Shown here: positions 26,197 through 34,996 of the stretch, in pieces
Layout: every line of letters starts with the position of its first letter
Numbering within the stretch: position 1 is the first letter of the stretch
Assembly: GCF_006968745.1 (NCBI RefSeq)
Contig: NZ_CP030118.1
Location: 806,001 to 870,000 of the forward strand
DNA from: Brasilonema sennae CENA114
GTDB taxonomy: Bacteria > Cyanobacteriota > Cyanobacteriia > Cyanobacteriales > Nostocaceae
Length of the DNA: 64,000 nt
Direction of reading: 5' to 3'
Position numbers and translations under genes: made by a program
Notes under the pieces: model-generated
What the model was told of the DNA's origin: nothing
Seen by the model: the letters and a program-made list of their open reading frames with translations, nothing else
The model's database searches: none

Positions 26197-27124
26197 AACC
26201 AGATTGGGCGATGGGAATGATGTTCAAGTCGAGTATTGGCTTTGCTGTCAGGCAATACCAATGGCAAGTGAATAAATCTGGCTTTTGAACACCAACGCTA
26301 GCCAAAGCAGGTGCAGTGGGAAATGGCCAAAGACGGTCAAAACAAATTTCACTTTTTTCCAGTCCAAACTGTATCAAATATGTCGCCGGTGGTGCTAATA
26401 AAAGTTGCAGGAGATTATGTGCCATGTGATACAAGCTTTGACGCAACACATCTGATAAATGCAGGGGCTGGTAATAAGTTAAGTCAGACGCCAGTAAATT
26501 GTCTGGTAACTTTTTCCCATTGAATTCATCTGCTAAAGTAATAGCCTCACCATAGAGAGGTCCATAAGCCGTTAACACCACTGGCAACCAAGAACTACCA
26601 TTGCCAATGGCTACTTGTGTGTGTTGTGTTAATTTGTGACGTAACCCAGGAATATCCCGACAAGCTTTAATAATTCCTTCAAACGGCACTACCAGATTTT
26701 CAGGCAAACAGAGGGTTAAAGGGCAATAAATAATCTCCTGCAATTCGTTCGAGGCTTGTAAATCCCAGGGCTGGAATTCTTCTATTTGGTCAATACAAGT
26801 CAGATTATTCACCCCTTCGGGGTTCGCCCGTCGCTCCTGGGGAGCCAGTACTGTTGGCGTTTGCGTAGCGCCAAAGTCTGCCGGAGGGAGTATCCCCCCG
26901 GCGAGCTTTGCCCCTTCGGGGCGAGCCTGCCCGTAGGGCATAGGAGGGTTTCCCGACAGAGGCATGTGGCGTCCGCGCTGCCTCACTGCAACCACTTGTA
27001 CAGAGGTTGCTTGCGTCGCGTCTTCAGCAATCGCCATCTCTATTGCAGACAACATCCTGCTTACGGTGGGAGATTGTATGATTTCTCTCCCATCGGATTC
27101 GATTACTACTAAGACTTTACGCAT
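26183..27124 (-). CDS. Conserved hypothetical protein with an in-frame repeat insertion
   Basis: A 313-residue protein I cannot assign to a function. It begins MRKVLVVIESDGREIIQSPT and continues with helical and beta segments; LYHMAHNLLQLLLAPPATYLIQFG near the C-terminus looks like a conserved core. Residues about 48-106 (GRHMPLSGNPPMPYGQARPE and on to NPEGV) are encoded by a GC-rich mosaic repeat at 26806-26985 whose modules recur elsewhere in non-coding DNA. The frame is preserved through it. The start overlaps the end of the upstream coiled-coil gene by 8 bp, so the two are probably translated together. There is no signal peptide or membrane segment. Confidence 0.8.
   Translation of the reverse strand: MRKVLVVIESDGREIIQSPTVSRMLSAIEMAIAEDATQATSVQVVAVRQRGRHMPLSGNPPMPYGQARPEGAKLAGGILPPADFGATQTPTVLAPQERRANPEGVNNLTCIDQIEEFQPWDLQASNELQEIIYCPLTLCLPENLVVPFEGIIKACRDIPGLRHKLTQHTQVAIGNGSSWLPVVLTAYGPLYGEAITLADEFNGKKLPDNLLASDLTYYQPLHLSDVLRQSLYHMAHNLLQLLLAPPATYLIQFGLEKSEICFDRLWPFPTAPALASVGVQKPDLFTCHWYCLTAKPILDLNIIPIAQSGFRRL
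26806..26985. repeat. Mosaic repeat lying inside a coding sequence
   Basis: On the + strand: CCCTTCGGGGTTCGCCC, CAAAGTCTGCCGGAGGGAGT, CCCCGGCGAGCTTTG, GGAGGGTTTCCCGACAGAGG and CATGTGGCGTCCG. The same modules stand in intergenic DNA at 12.47, 12.95 and 61.5 kb. On the - strand they translate as part of the conserved hypothetical protein without a stop. Confidence 0.78.
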
Positions 27125-27671
27125 TGCTTGTAGAAATATTATTTTGAGGGGAGGCTACCCGAGGAAAATTTGGCAAATCTATCCCACCGTGAGAATCGGT
27201 ACGGGTTTTCAGCGCCAGACGGTAACTTACGCTCTGAAGTTCTGCCTGGAGTTGGCGATTATCGCGTTGTAGAATTGCTACTTTTTCTCTGACAGGAGTC
27301 ATGCGCTCCTCGAATTTACGACGATAGATTTGAGGCAACTCTTGTACGACTTGCTCAAGCATCCGACTGCGATCGCTCAGTTCTTGCACAGACTGCCGCA
27401 GTTGATAAATCTCACCGTCACGTGCTGAGATTTGCTCTTGATAAAAACTTACCTGCTGCTCTACAGCTTGTAATTGTTCTCGTAATTCTTGCAGTTGAGT
27501 GTCATAACGTTCAGACGCTTCGCTTTGGGGCATAAAGTTAGTGTTGCCCTTAACCAATCGGAAGAGTTCTTGAGACAATTGTTGTACTAGCTGATCCCGA
27601 AACTGCAATTCTTGGCGTAGGTTCGAGGCTTCTGCATAGAGGTCTTGAATCGAGGTATCATTTTGACTCAC
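27117..27671 (-). CDS. Coiled-coil protein of unknown function
   Basis: 184 residues, almost all predicted helix. Residues about 5-150 are rich in Glu, Gln and Leu with heptad spacing (ELREQLQAVEQQVSFYQEQI, VAILQRDNRQLQAELQSVSY), indicating a long coiled coil and probably a dimer. The tail (SPQNNISTSNA) is unstructured. It lies just upstream of, and overlaps by 8 bp, the conserved hypothetical gene, so the two likely form an operon and may act together. I do not recognise a named family. Confidence 0.78.
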   Translation of the reverse strand: MSQNDTSIQDLYAEASNLRQELQFRDQLVQQLSQELFRLVKGNTNFMPQSEASERYDTQLQELREQLQAVEQQVSFYQEQISARDGEIYQLRQSVQELSDRSRMLEQVVQELPQIYRRKFEERMTPVREKVAILQRDNRQLQAELQSVSYRLALKTRTDSHGGIDLPNFPRVASPQNNISTSNA

Positions 27672-27964
27672 AGTGGCTTAGCCCTCCCATTCAGAACTTT
27701 TCGTTTTTCATGTACTACTGCGGCAATTAGACATTTGTAAGACATATTTTTATAAGTAAAATTAGCGAGATTATTTTGTGAAATCCGCTTCATTTTATTT
27801 GTCTATACGGTAGCTTGAGGCGCTAACTATTATACCATTACTTTAAGATTGTGTAAAAAAAATCCTAGATACTTGAAATACACTGACGCGGCTCGTTTCC
27901 TCTGGCTTGAGTATCAAACTTGAGGGCAACAGAGCCGCGTGAAGAATTAATGAATCAAAAGCTT

Positions 27965-28294
27965 TTAGGCAGCGGGGATTGTTGCCTGAGCTTGTTGTGC
28001 TTCTTTGACCTCTTGCTTGATAGTCAGGTAGCGAATCACTTCTTCGCTTAGACGCATAGAGCGCTCCATAATAGCAATCATGTTGCCAGGTCCAGTGTAA
28101 TTCATTTGTATGTAGATGCCATCTCTTTGCCTATTAATTTCATAAGCAAGACGACGTTTACCTCGATTTTGAATCTCGAAATTGTCTGCTCCGTGTTCCC
28201 GCAGCAAGTTCTCATATTTAGCGGTCGCTTGCTCTACCTGTTCATCAGTTAAATCAGGACGGAGGATGTACATTGTTTCGTAAACGATTTGCAT
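27965..28294 (-). CDS. rpsF: 30S ribosomal protein S6
   Basis: A primary binding protein of the 30S platform. The 109-residue sequence starts [20 protein letters not shown] and contains the S6 core [23 protein letters not shown] and [14 protein letters not shown]. The frame is open upstream to 28420, but ATG 28294 is correct: it starts the conserved protein and is preceded by GAGGAG at the right spacing. The C-terminal tail ([15 protein letters not shown]) is typical of cyanobacteria. It is not followed by ssb or rpsR, as it is in many bacteria. Confidence 0.97.
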   Translation of the reverse strand: MQIVYETMYILRPDLTDEQVEQATAKYENLLREHGADNFEIQNRGKRRLAYEINRQRDGIYIQMNYTGPGNMIAIMERSMRLSEEVIRYLTIKQEVKEAQQAQATIPAA

Positions 28295-28674
28295 GATTTT
28301 AATCTCCTCATGGACTATATGGCTGCCGATGTTAACTTGTATTGACACTCGCGATTGACGATACCAACACCAATCAACATTACAAAGCAGCAAGGAACTT
28401 TTTGACGTTCTCTCGTGCAATGGGGTTGCCGGGATACTTGCTCACTTTTAGGAATTGTTTATCCTTTTTCTGAGTGAGCTATACGACGGATTGCTTGGGG
28501 GATCTGTCTGCCAACTACTATATCTTTATCTTTGGTAAAAGATACGGGTTTTAGTACTCTCCCCTCAGGTTTTATAATCTTACCAGCTTTTCATTTTTAT
28601 GTAGCAGCTAAATCGCTCATTGAAACATTGCACACTGGCAGTTCGATTGCACAAAAGGATACTAATCAATGGTT
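28295..28674. other. Divergent intergenic region, rpsF / FAH-family gene
   Basis: 380 bp without a gene. A small hairpin, TATCTTT-GGTA-AAAGATA, lies at 28527-28544. The part next to rpsF is its untranslated leader with the ribosome binding site. A possible S6 autoregulatory structure cannot be confirmed by eye. Confidence 0.4.
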
Positions 28675-29472
28675 ATGGCGCAGCGGTATGTGCGAGTTCA
28701 AAATCTAGAAGGGCAAGTATACTATGGCTTGCTACAACTGTCTTTTAAGGTACATGTGCTAGATGCTGCACCTTGGCTACAAGGGCAACTCACCGATTTA
28801 ATTTTGGATCCAGAAAGTTATCAAATCTTGGCTCCCTGCGCTCCTTCCAAAATTGTAGCGGTAGGTAAGAACTATGCAGAGCACGCAGCAGAAATGGGAA
28901 CAGAAGTACCCGCCGAGCCTTTGCTGTTTCTCAAGCCGCCTACATCTATCATCGCTTCACAGGAAGAAATTCAGTATCCACCGCACTCGCAGCGAGTGGA
29001 CTATGAAGGAGAACTAGCGCTAGTGATTGGCGATCGCACCATTAAGTGTACACCAGAGGAGGCTCAAACAAAGATTTGGGGTTATACCATTGCTAATGAC
29101 GTGACAGCACGGGATTTACAAAAACGGGATAGTCAATGGACGCGAGCCAAGGGTTTCGATACGTTCTGCCCTTTGGGACCTTGGATTGTCCGAGAAATCA
29201 ACCCTGGAGCCAGATTACAGACTTTTTTGAATGAGAACCCAACTCCTGTACAATCTGCCTGTATTGACCAGATGGTGTTTCCCCCAGATTTTCTCGTCTC
29301 CTATATATCTCAGGTGATGACACTACTACCAGGGGACATTGTACTAACAGGTACACCATTAGGGGTAGGACCGTTAAATCCTGGCGATCGGGTTCGTGTG
29401 GAAATTGAAGGTATTGGTCGTTTAGAAAATACCGTTAGAGATAGGGAAATCCTACAAAATCAGACACACTAA
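28675..29472 (+). CDS. Fumarylacetoacetate hydrolase family protein
   Basis: A 265-residue metal-dependent enzyme of the FAH family, which hydrolyses or isomerises acylpyruvate-like and 2-hydroxy-dienoate compounds. The catalytic domain shows VGKNYAEHAAEMG, PPHSQRVDYEGELALVIGDR with the metal-binding E-x-E pattern, WGYTIANDVTARDLQ, AKGFDTFCPLGPWIV and LLPGDIVLTGTPLGVGPLNPGD. This is the short, single-domain form. ATG 28675 (MAQRYVRVQ) was preferred; ATG 28669 is two codons upstream. The exact substrate is unknown; acylpyruvase or oxaloacetate decarboxylase are possibilities within the family. Confidence 0.93.
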   Translation: MAQRYVRVQNLEGQVYYGLLQLSFKVHVLDAAPWLQGQLTDLILDPESYQILAPCAPSKIVAVGKNYAEHAAEMGTEVPAEPLLFLKPPTSIIASQEEIQYPPHSQRVDYEGELALVIGDRTIKCTPEEAQTKIWGYTIANDVTARDLQKRDSQWTRAKGFDTFCPLGPWIVREINPGARLQTFLNENPTPVQSACIDQMVFPPDFLVSYISQVMTLLPGDIVLTGTPLGVGPLNPGDRVRVEIEGIGRLENTVRDREILQNQTH

Positions 29473-29605
29473 AATCAGAGCTAGTACTGAATGACACGCC
29501 AGGGTAAAGGAAAACAAAAGGTAGATGCTAAACTTTTCGCGCTAAGACAAAATCGCGACTGTTTCGGGTTAGGAGGGTTGGGAACAGTTGATAAGAGCTT
29601 TCACC

Positions 29606-30256
29606 TTACTGAGAAAGTACACCCTTTAAAACCAAATTGACAGCCGCTTGAGTATACTGCTCAATCATTTCAGAACTTAGCAATTCGACATCAGGGGTCA
29701 GATGTTTGAGGTTTTCGTAGGCATTAGCATAAAAAACGCATACGCCAGCGATAGTAAGTGTTGTCATATATGGATCTAACTTACAGAAAACTCCTTCTTG
29801 CATCCCCTTTTCTAAAATTTGAGTTATGTATCCAATTGGTTCTTGCCAACTTGTTAACTGGAAATACTTTCCTTGATTTTGATTCGCTTCTTGAAATAAC
29901 AACATCCCTCGGTAGCGGTGGGAAATTTCATAAGCGATTATAGTTTGCAAAAATATTCTTAGCGCTTCTGGTGCTGGTAACTGCTCCAAATTTAGCTGCT
30001 CTAGTATTTGTTGGAATTGGGTTGCAGGACGTTGCAACACCGCTTGGTATAATCCTTCTTTACTTTGGAAGTAGTAGTAAATCATTCTGGGCGCTACTTT
30101 TGCGCTGTTTGCGATCGCCTCAGTTCGCGCCCCAAACAGTCCTAGCTTGGCAAACTCAACCTCCGCAGCATCAAGAATCTGCTGCTTTGTCGCCTCTGCA
30201 TCACGTATCGCTCGTTTGGTTTTAGATGAAGATTTGGTATTTGCTGTTCCACCCAC
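29606..30256 (-). CDS. TetR/AcrR-family transcriptional regulator
   Basis: 216 residues with an N-terminal TetR helix-turn-helix (about 15-65): KRAIRDAEATKQQILDAAEV, EFAKLGLFGARTEAIANSAK and MIYYYFQSKEGLYQAVL. The C-terminal ligand domain is unlike any specific group I can name. It is transcribed divergently from the cytochrome P450 gene with 177 bp between them, so it most likely represses the P450-glycosyltransferase pair in response to a small molecule. The N-terminal tail is Ser/Lys/Thr-rich. Confidence 0.92.
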   Translation of the reverse strand: MGGTANTKSSSKTKRAIRDAEATKQQILDAAEVEFAKLGLFGARTEAIANSAKVAPRMIYYYFQSKEGLYQAVLQRPATQFQQILEQLNLEQLPAPEALRIFLQTIIAYEISHRYRGMLLFQEANQNQGKYFQLTSWQEPIGYITQILEKGMQEGVFCKLDPYMTTLTIAGVCVFYANAYENLKHLTPDVELLSSEMIEQYTQAAVNLVLKGVLSQ

Positions 30257-30433
30257 GACAGTAAAAAATTAATTTTCTTTGCAACAGACAAGCCTCTATA
30301 GATAGATTTTACAAGCATCTAAGCTTTTTTACGAAAAAATGAACTAAAAATTTAATTCACTCTTGACAGACAAGCTATGAGTGTTTCATGCTGATATTTA
30401 TGAAATAAATTTTTAATTAATTGAACCTAGGCT
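30257..30433 (+). promoter_or_regulatory. Divergent promoter region, TetR / P450
   Basis: An AT-rich 177-bp spacer. TTGACA at 30363-30368 could be the -35 box of the P450 promoter; the -10 box is not obvious. No perfect palindrome that would be a clear TetR operator was found. Shared control is inferred from the arrangement. Confidence 0.35.
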
Positions 30434-31768
30434 ATGCAACGACTTAAATCGGCTCTGGAAATGCCGGGTGATTTCGGCGTGCCAATTTTGAGTGATCTTC
30501 AATTTGCTGCAAGTGAAGGGTACTGTTTGCTGCAAAAGTGGCAAAAGTACGGTTCTGCCTTTAAAATGCGACTTTTGGGTCAAAAGTGTGCCGTTTTGAT
30601 TGGTGCCCAAGCAAACAGACTCGTGCTTGTTGAGCAAGCAGACTGCTTGTCTTCGTATTTGGGTTGGCGATATTTTGTAGAGCCTCCCTTCGGGCGAACC
30701 TTGATGATTCAAGATGGACAAGAACACTCAAACACGCGCCGGCTAATGATGCCTGCATTTCATAGTACAGCAATAGCTAGTTACTTTCAAACAATGCAGG
30801 AAATTGTGCAAGCCAGCCTTAAAACCTTGGCGACTCAGGGTGAAGTTCCTCTAATGGATGCGTTGCGAAGGATGACTTTGCTGGTTGGGGTGCGACTGTT
30901 ATTAGGCATACCTCAAAATCAGGAAATTGACGAAATTGAGCAATGGTATGAAGCACAGCTAAAAGCTTCGTTAACGCTATTTCGGCTAAATCTACCATTC
31001 ACCACATTTGGAAAGGGACAAATTGCACGCCAAAAGTTGAAACGACAACTCCTCTTAATCATTGCCCAAAGACGACAAGCGTTAAGACTGCTTGCTTCAC
31101 AGGATGCCTTGGGGTTATTTTTAGCAGCCGTTGATACAGAAGGGAAGACATTACCTGATGAGCAAATTATGGATGAAGTAGTGCATTTAGTAAATGCTTC
31201 GCACTTTACAACGGCGGGTGTATTATCTTGGGCAATGTTCGAGTTGGCGGCGCGTCCCCAGTGGTGCCAACGCCTGCGCTGCGAACTTGAACAAGTTGTT
31301 GGAAGTGGTGATTTAAATGTTGAGCAACTGCGACAATTGCCGCAAATGACTCATTTTTTGAAAGAGATTGAGCGACTCTACCCACCAACTTCTTTAATTG
31401 TGCGGGGTGTGGTTAAGGAGATTGAATTTGCAGGATATCAAATTCCCCCAGGTTGGACGATTATTATTTCGCAATTTGTGACGCATCGGCTGTCTTCTAT
31501 ATATACAAATCCAGAAGAATTTGACCCAGATCGCTTTGCGCCACCACGCGAAGAAGATAAAAAAGTACCGTTCTCGTTGCTTGGTTTTGGTGGTGGTGCC
31601 CACGTTTGCATCGGTCGAGAATTTGCGTTGATGGAAATCAAGATTTTTCTGGCTTCATTGCTACGTAAATATCATTGGGTGATAACGCCAGAGTATTCTG
31701 CTGTTGCGCCCGTGCTAGTTCCTCCTAAAGCCCAGAATAAACTACGGGTACGCTTAACACCTGCTTAA
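30434..31768 (+). CDS. Cytochrome P450
   Basis: A 444-residue soluble haem monooxygenase. The haem-binding loop is FGGGAHVCIGREFA (Cys about residue 390). The K-helix ExxR is in FLKEIERLYPP, and the I-helix region HLVNASHFTTAGVLSWAMFE carries the oxygen-binding residues in a variant form. The PERF-like segment is DPDRFAPPREED. It resembles the CYP110/CYP120-type P450s of filamentous cyanobacteria, which act on fatty acids, terpenes or carotenoids; the substrate is not deducible. The next gene, a glycosyltransferase, starts 52 bp downstream, suggesting hydroxylation followed by glycosylation. Confidence 0.95.
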   Translation: MQRLKSALEMPGDFGVPILSDLQFAASEGYCLLQKWQKYGSAFKMRLLGQKCAVLIGAQANRLVLVEQADCLSSYLGWRYFVEPPFGRTLMIQDGQEHSNTRRLMMPAFHSTAIASYFQTMQEIVQASLKTLATQGEVPLMDALRRMTLLVGVRLLLGIPQNQEIDEIEQWYEAQLKASLTLFRLNLPFTTFGKGQIARQKLKRQLLLIIAQRRQALRLLASQDALGLFLAAVDTEGKTLPDEQIMDEVVHLVNASHFTTAGVLSWAMFELAARPQWCQRLRCELEQVVGSGDLNVEQLRQLPQMTHFLKEIERLYPPTSLIVRGVVKEIEFAGYQIPPGWTIIISQFVTHRLSSIYTNPEEFDPDRFAPPREEDKKVPFSLLGFGGGAHVCIGREFALMEIKIFLASLLRKYHWVITPEYSAVAPVLVPPKAQNKLRVRLTPA

Positions 31769-31820
31769 AACATTAGAAATTTGCACGAATATTCTAAAAT
31801 AATCAACTTTTATTAGCTAT

Positions 31821-33131
31821 ATGGCTCGTTTTCTAATTGGTACAATTGCTGCAACCGGACACGTTAACCCCGCTTTACCAATTGCTCGAAAGCTTGTAGA
31901 AAGTAGTCACGAAGTATGGTGGTATACAGGAATTGGATTTAAGGATAAGATTGAAGCTACTGGCGCACATCATGTTCCAATTCGCACAGGCATAGATTTG
32001 AGCGACTCCAGCACCATTCCCCAATCTTGGTTAGAGCAAAAAGATGCACTCAAGGGATTAGATCAGTTTAAGTTTTATCTCAAGCACGGCTTTATTGATT
32101 CAGCAGTTACACAACTGGAGGATTTAACTCAAATATTGCGCGAATATCCAGCTGAGGTTTTGTTGTGTGATGTCTTCTTTCTTGGTATGTCCTGGTTACA
32201 TGAAAAAACTGACTTGCCGTGGGCAGCATTTGGAATGTCAGCATTACCTTTTAGTAGTCGTGATGTGGCACCTTTTGGACTTGGAATGCAGCCAAATAAT
32301 TCAACTCTCGGAAGATTACGAAATACATTTTTAAATTGGTTATCAAAAAATGTTTTAATGCGTGATGTGAGGGTTCATCTCGACAGTGTTCGAGCGAAAG
32401 TTGGGTTACCACCCAAGTCGCAAGATTTTTTCACTGCTGCACTGTCACCATTTCTTTATTTACAAGGCACGACACCATCTTTTGAGTATCCCAAGAGCGA
32501 CATTGCGCCTCAAGTCCATTTCATCGGAACCTTTTTGCCTAGTGCTTCATCAGACTTTACGCCTCCACCTTGGTGGGATGATCTTAAATGTGGAAAACCT
32601 ATTATTCATGTCACACAAGGTACAGTTGCAACTGAGGCAGGAGATTTAATTATCCCCACAATTCAGGCTTTTGCAAATGAGGATGTATTACTGGTTGTGA
32701 CAACAGGAGGACAACCAGTAGAAAATTTACAACTCACTTCAATTCCTGATAATGTCAGAGTGGAAAAATTTCTTCCTCACGCGCATCTTTTGCCTTATGT
32801 TGATGTCATGGTGACAAACGGTGGGTTCAATGGTGTACAAATTGCCTTAGCAAATGGTGTACCAATGGTTACTGCTGGTCAGACAGAAGAGAAGCCAGAA
32901 ATTTGTGCGCGAGTGCAATGGGCCGGTGTGGGAATTGACCTCAAAACAAGTACACCTACAGCTAAACAAATTCGAGATGCTGTCATGAAAATTATTAGTT
33001 CATCTCAATATAAACAAAGGGCAGAGAACTTAAAAACTGAGATGAGTCACTATGATGCACCAACTCTTGCTACAAAGCTATTAGAGCAATTGGCATCAAC
33101 AAACTTGCCTGTTTTTAGAACAAGTCAGTAA
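31821..33131 (+). CDS. GT1/MGT-type glycosyltransferase
   Basis: A 436-residue GT-B fold glycosyltransferase of the UGT/MGT family, transferring a sugar from a nucleotide sugar to a small lipophilic acceptor. The N-terminal acceptor domain starts FLIGTIAATGHVNPALPIAR, with the catalytic His in TGHVNP. The C-terminal donor domain shows IIHVTQGTVA, VEKFLPHAHLLPYVDVMVTNGG, FNGVQIALANGVPMV and GQTEEKPEICARVQWAGVGI. It is the second gene after the P450 and is probably co-transcribed with it. Products could be glycosylated terpenoids or other hydroxylated lipids; this is inference from the pairing. Confidence 0.93.
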   Translation: MARFLIGTIAATGHVNPALPIARKLVESSHEVWWYTGIGFKDKIEATGAHHVPIRTGIDLSDSSTIPQSWLEQKDALKGLDQFKFYLKHGFIDSAVTQLEDLTQILREYPAEVLLCDVFFLGMSWLHEKTDLPWAAFGMSALPFSSRDVAPFGLGMQPNNSTLGRLRNTFLNWLSKNVLMRDVRVHLDSVRAKVGLPPKSQDFFTAALSPFLYLQGTTPSFEYPKSDIAPQVHFIGTFLPSASSDFTPPPWWDDLKCGKPIIHVTQGTVATEAGDLIIPTIQAFANEDVLLVVTTGGQPVENLQLTSIPDNVRVEKFLPHAHLLPYVDVMVTNGGFNGVQIALANGVPMVTAGQTEEKPEICARVQWAGVGIDLKTSTPTAKQIRDAVMKIISSSQYKQRAENLKTEMSHYDAPTLATKLLEQLASTNLPVFRTSQ

Positions 33132-33199
33132 TGAGTTCTTTATTAATTCATGTTTTTCAGTACTTCCACCAGAGCACTACCATTTTTTGCAACACAACC

Positions 33200-33883
33200 T
33201 TATGTCACGACTAAGCCATCTCTGACATGAATTGTGCGTTTGGTTTGAGCAGCAACATCGGGTTCGTGAGTCACGATAACTATAGTGATGCCTTGGTTAT
33301 TTAAATCAGTCAGTAAGTCCATGACATCTTGGGATGTTTTGGTATCTAAAGCTCCGGTGGGTTCGTCTGCGAGTACAAGAGCGGGATTGTTGACAAGAGC
33401 ACGCGCGATCGCAACTCGCTGTTGTTGTCCCCCTGAAAGTTGGCTAGGACGGTTATGTAAGCGCTGTGCTAGTCCTACCCTAGTCAAAGCTTGAATTGCC
33501 CGTTGGCGTCGTTTCGACTTTGGCACGTTGGCATAAACCATCGGTAGCATAACATTCTCAAGCGCGGTGGAACGTGCCAACAAATTGAACTGTTGAAACA
33601 CAAAGCCAATGCGTCGATTACGAATGTAAGCGAGTTCATCATTCGCCAATGTGCTTAAATTGCGTCCCTCCAGAATATAGTATCCAGCGGTTGGACGATC
33701 AAGGCAACCGAGAATATTCATCAAGGTAGACTTCCCGGAACCAGACATTCCCATAATCGCCACGTATTCGCCTTCTTCAATGGATAAGTCAATTCCCTTG
33801 AGAATCGGAACTTCCGTGTTGTCTAAACGATAACTTTTCGTAATCGATTCCATCCAAATCATTGTTGCAGCCATTTTAGTCAC
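33200..33883 (-). CDS. ABC transporter ATP-binding protein, MacB/LolD/DevA type
   Basis: A 227-residue ATPase with Walker [11 protein letters not shown]-loop FVFQQFNLL, signature LSGGQQQR, Walker [14 protein letters not shown] and H-loop VTHEP. The closest relatives are the ATPases of MacAB-, LolCDE- and DevBCA-type exporters. No permease or membrane-fusion gene adjoins it on either side, which is unusual for this class. The start could be ATG 33883 or the internal [11 protein letters not shown] (33862). The upstream 378 bp contain no gene, so the partner genes may have been lost or lie elsewhere. Confidence 0.94.
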   Translation of the reverse strand: MTKMAATMIWMESITKSYRLDNTEVPILKGIDLSIEEGEYVAIMGMSGSGKSTLMNILGCLDRPTAGYYILEGRNLSTLANDELAYIRNRRIGFVFQQFNLLARSTALENVMLPMVYANVPKSKRRQRAIQALTRVGLAQRLHNRPSQLSGGQQQRVAIARALVNNPALVLADEPTGALDTKTSQDVMDLLTDLNNQGITIVIVTHEPDVAAQTKRTIHVRDGLVVT

Positions 33884-34261
33884 TCCGTAACGCAGTAATT
33901 GAAGAAGAAGTCAGAAGACAGAATATGTCCTACGGACACGCTACTTTGAACACAAATCAGAATGCAATCAATGGGAGATTGAGATCCGCCACTGATTCAA
34001 CACCACCAAGTGCGGAATGATCGCTCATTGAGTCGAGTTGAGGGGCGATTGCCGGAGGCGCAGCTAGCTTAACGCCAGTCATATCATGTCCGCCTAATTA
34101 CTTATAATTCGTCTATACTTTCAATTACATCAATCCAAGATGACAGCTTGCCCCTTGTTTGAATTACAATTTTGTAATCGATAAAAAATCTGGCTCTTCT
34201 GGCTTTGGTGGAAATTTTTAATCTTTAATTTGCTCAATAGATAGTTCAAAACATCAAAGTT
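33884..34261. other. Intergenic region between orphan ABC ATPase and response regulator
   Basis: 378 bp with no gene. A short repeat-like patch (ATGTCCTACGGACACGCTAC) is near 33930, and AATTACAATTTTGTAATCG near 34163 forms a small palindrome (ATTACAATTTTGTAAT). It contains the divergent promoters. No remnant of a membrane-fusion or permease gene was recognisable. Confidence 0.4.
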
Positions 34262-34984
34262 TTGAATGACCATCAAAAAACCATGCATATCCTGTTCGTC
34301 GAAGATGAATCAAGAATAGCAAGCTTCGTCCGAGCTGGACTGAAGGAACAGGGAATTGTCGTTGATTATTGCGACAACGGTGATGATGGATACATCAGGG
34401 CAATGGAAAATGAGTATGATGTAATCGTGCTGGACATCATGGTTCCAGGGAAGGATGGGCTGTTTATCCTTAAACACCTGCGACGAGAAGGGCGTAATGT
34501 GCCAGTGATTTTGTTAACTGCTCGCAATGAACTAGATGATCGACTTGAAGGTTTAAATCTTGGGGCGGACGACTATATAGCCAAACCATTTTTTGTTGAG
34601 GAGTTGGTTGCCCGCATTCATGCTGTAGTGCGTCGGAGTATAAGCGTTAACGGAGGGACTCCACAGGAATATCGCCAAAACCTGTTGTCTGTCGGCTCGC
34701 TCAAATTGGATCGTATCACGCGGGAAGTCACCTGCAATCAACAGGTAGTGGAACTCACCACCCGCGAATTTAATCTTCTGGAATACCTGATGCGCTCTCC
34801 TGGACGAGTCTTTACCCGTATGCAAATCCTGGAACATGTCTGGGGTTATGATTTCAACCCCAATACCAACGTCGTTGATGTATGTATCCAAAGGATTCGC
34901 AAAAAGATTGACCCGATTAGTGGAACGGCTTGGATTGAGAGTGTACGGGGAGTTGGGTATCGTTTCTCTAAGCCAGAGTCTTAA
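34262..34984 (+). CDS. OmpR/PhoB-family response regulator
   Basis: A 240-residue regulator with an N-terminal receiver (LFVEDESRIASFVRAGLKEQ; phospho-Asp in IVLDIMVPGKDG; LLTARNE; conserved Lys in YIAKPF) and a C-terminal winged-helix DNA-binding domain (VVELTTREFNLLEYLMRSPG, MQILEHVWGYDF, IRKKIDP, SVRGVGYRF). The frame starts at TTG 34262, but ATG 34283 (MHILFVEDES) is a better candidate because the receiver begins there. No histidine kinase follows; the next gene is a convergent Tic20-like gene. It is therefore an orphan regulator in this window. Confidence 0.94.
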   Translation: MNDHQKTMHILFVEDESRIASFVRAGLKEQGIVVDYCDNGDDGYIRAMENEYDVIVLDIMVPGKDGLFILKHLRREGRNVPVILLTARNELDDRLEGLNLGADDYIAKPFFVEELVARIHAVVRRSISVNGGTPQEYRQNLLSVGSLKLDRITREVTCNQQVVELTTREFNLLEYLMRSPGRVFTRMQILEHVWGYDFNPNTNVVDVCIQRIRKKIDPISGTAWIESVRGVGYRFSKPES

Positions 34985-34996
34985 TTTTTGACTATT

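Noticed and set aside
26786..27112. Frame antisense to the conserved hypothetical gene
   Set aside because: Open only because of the GC-rich repeat; the - strand frame extends far beyond it and overlaps its operon partner.
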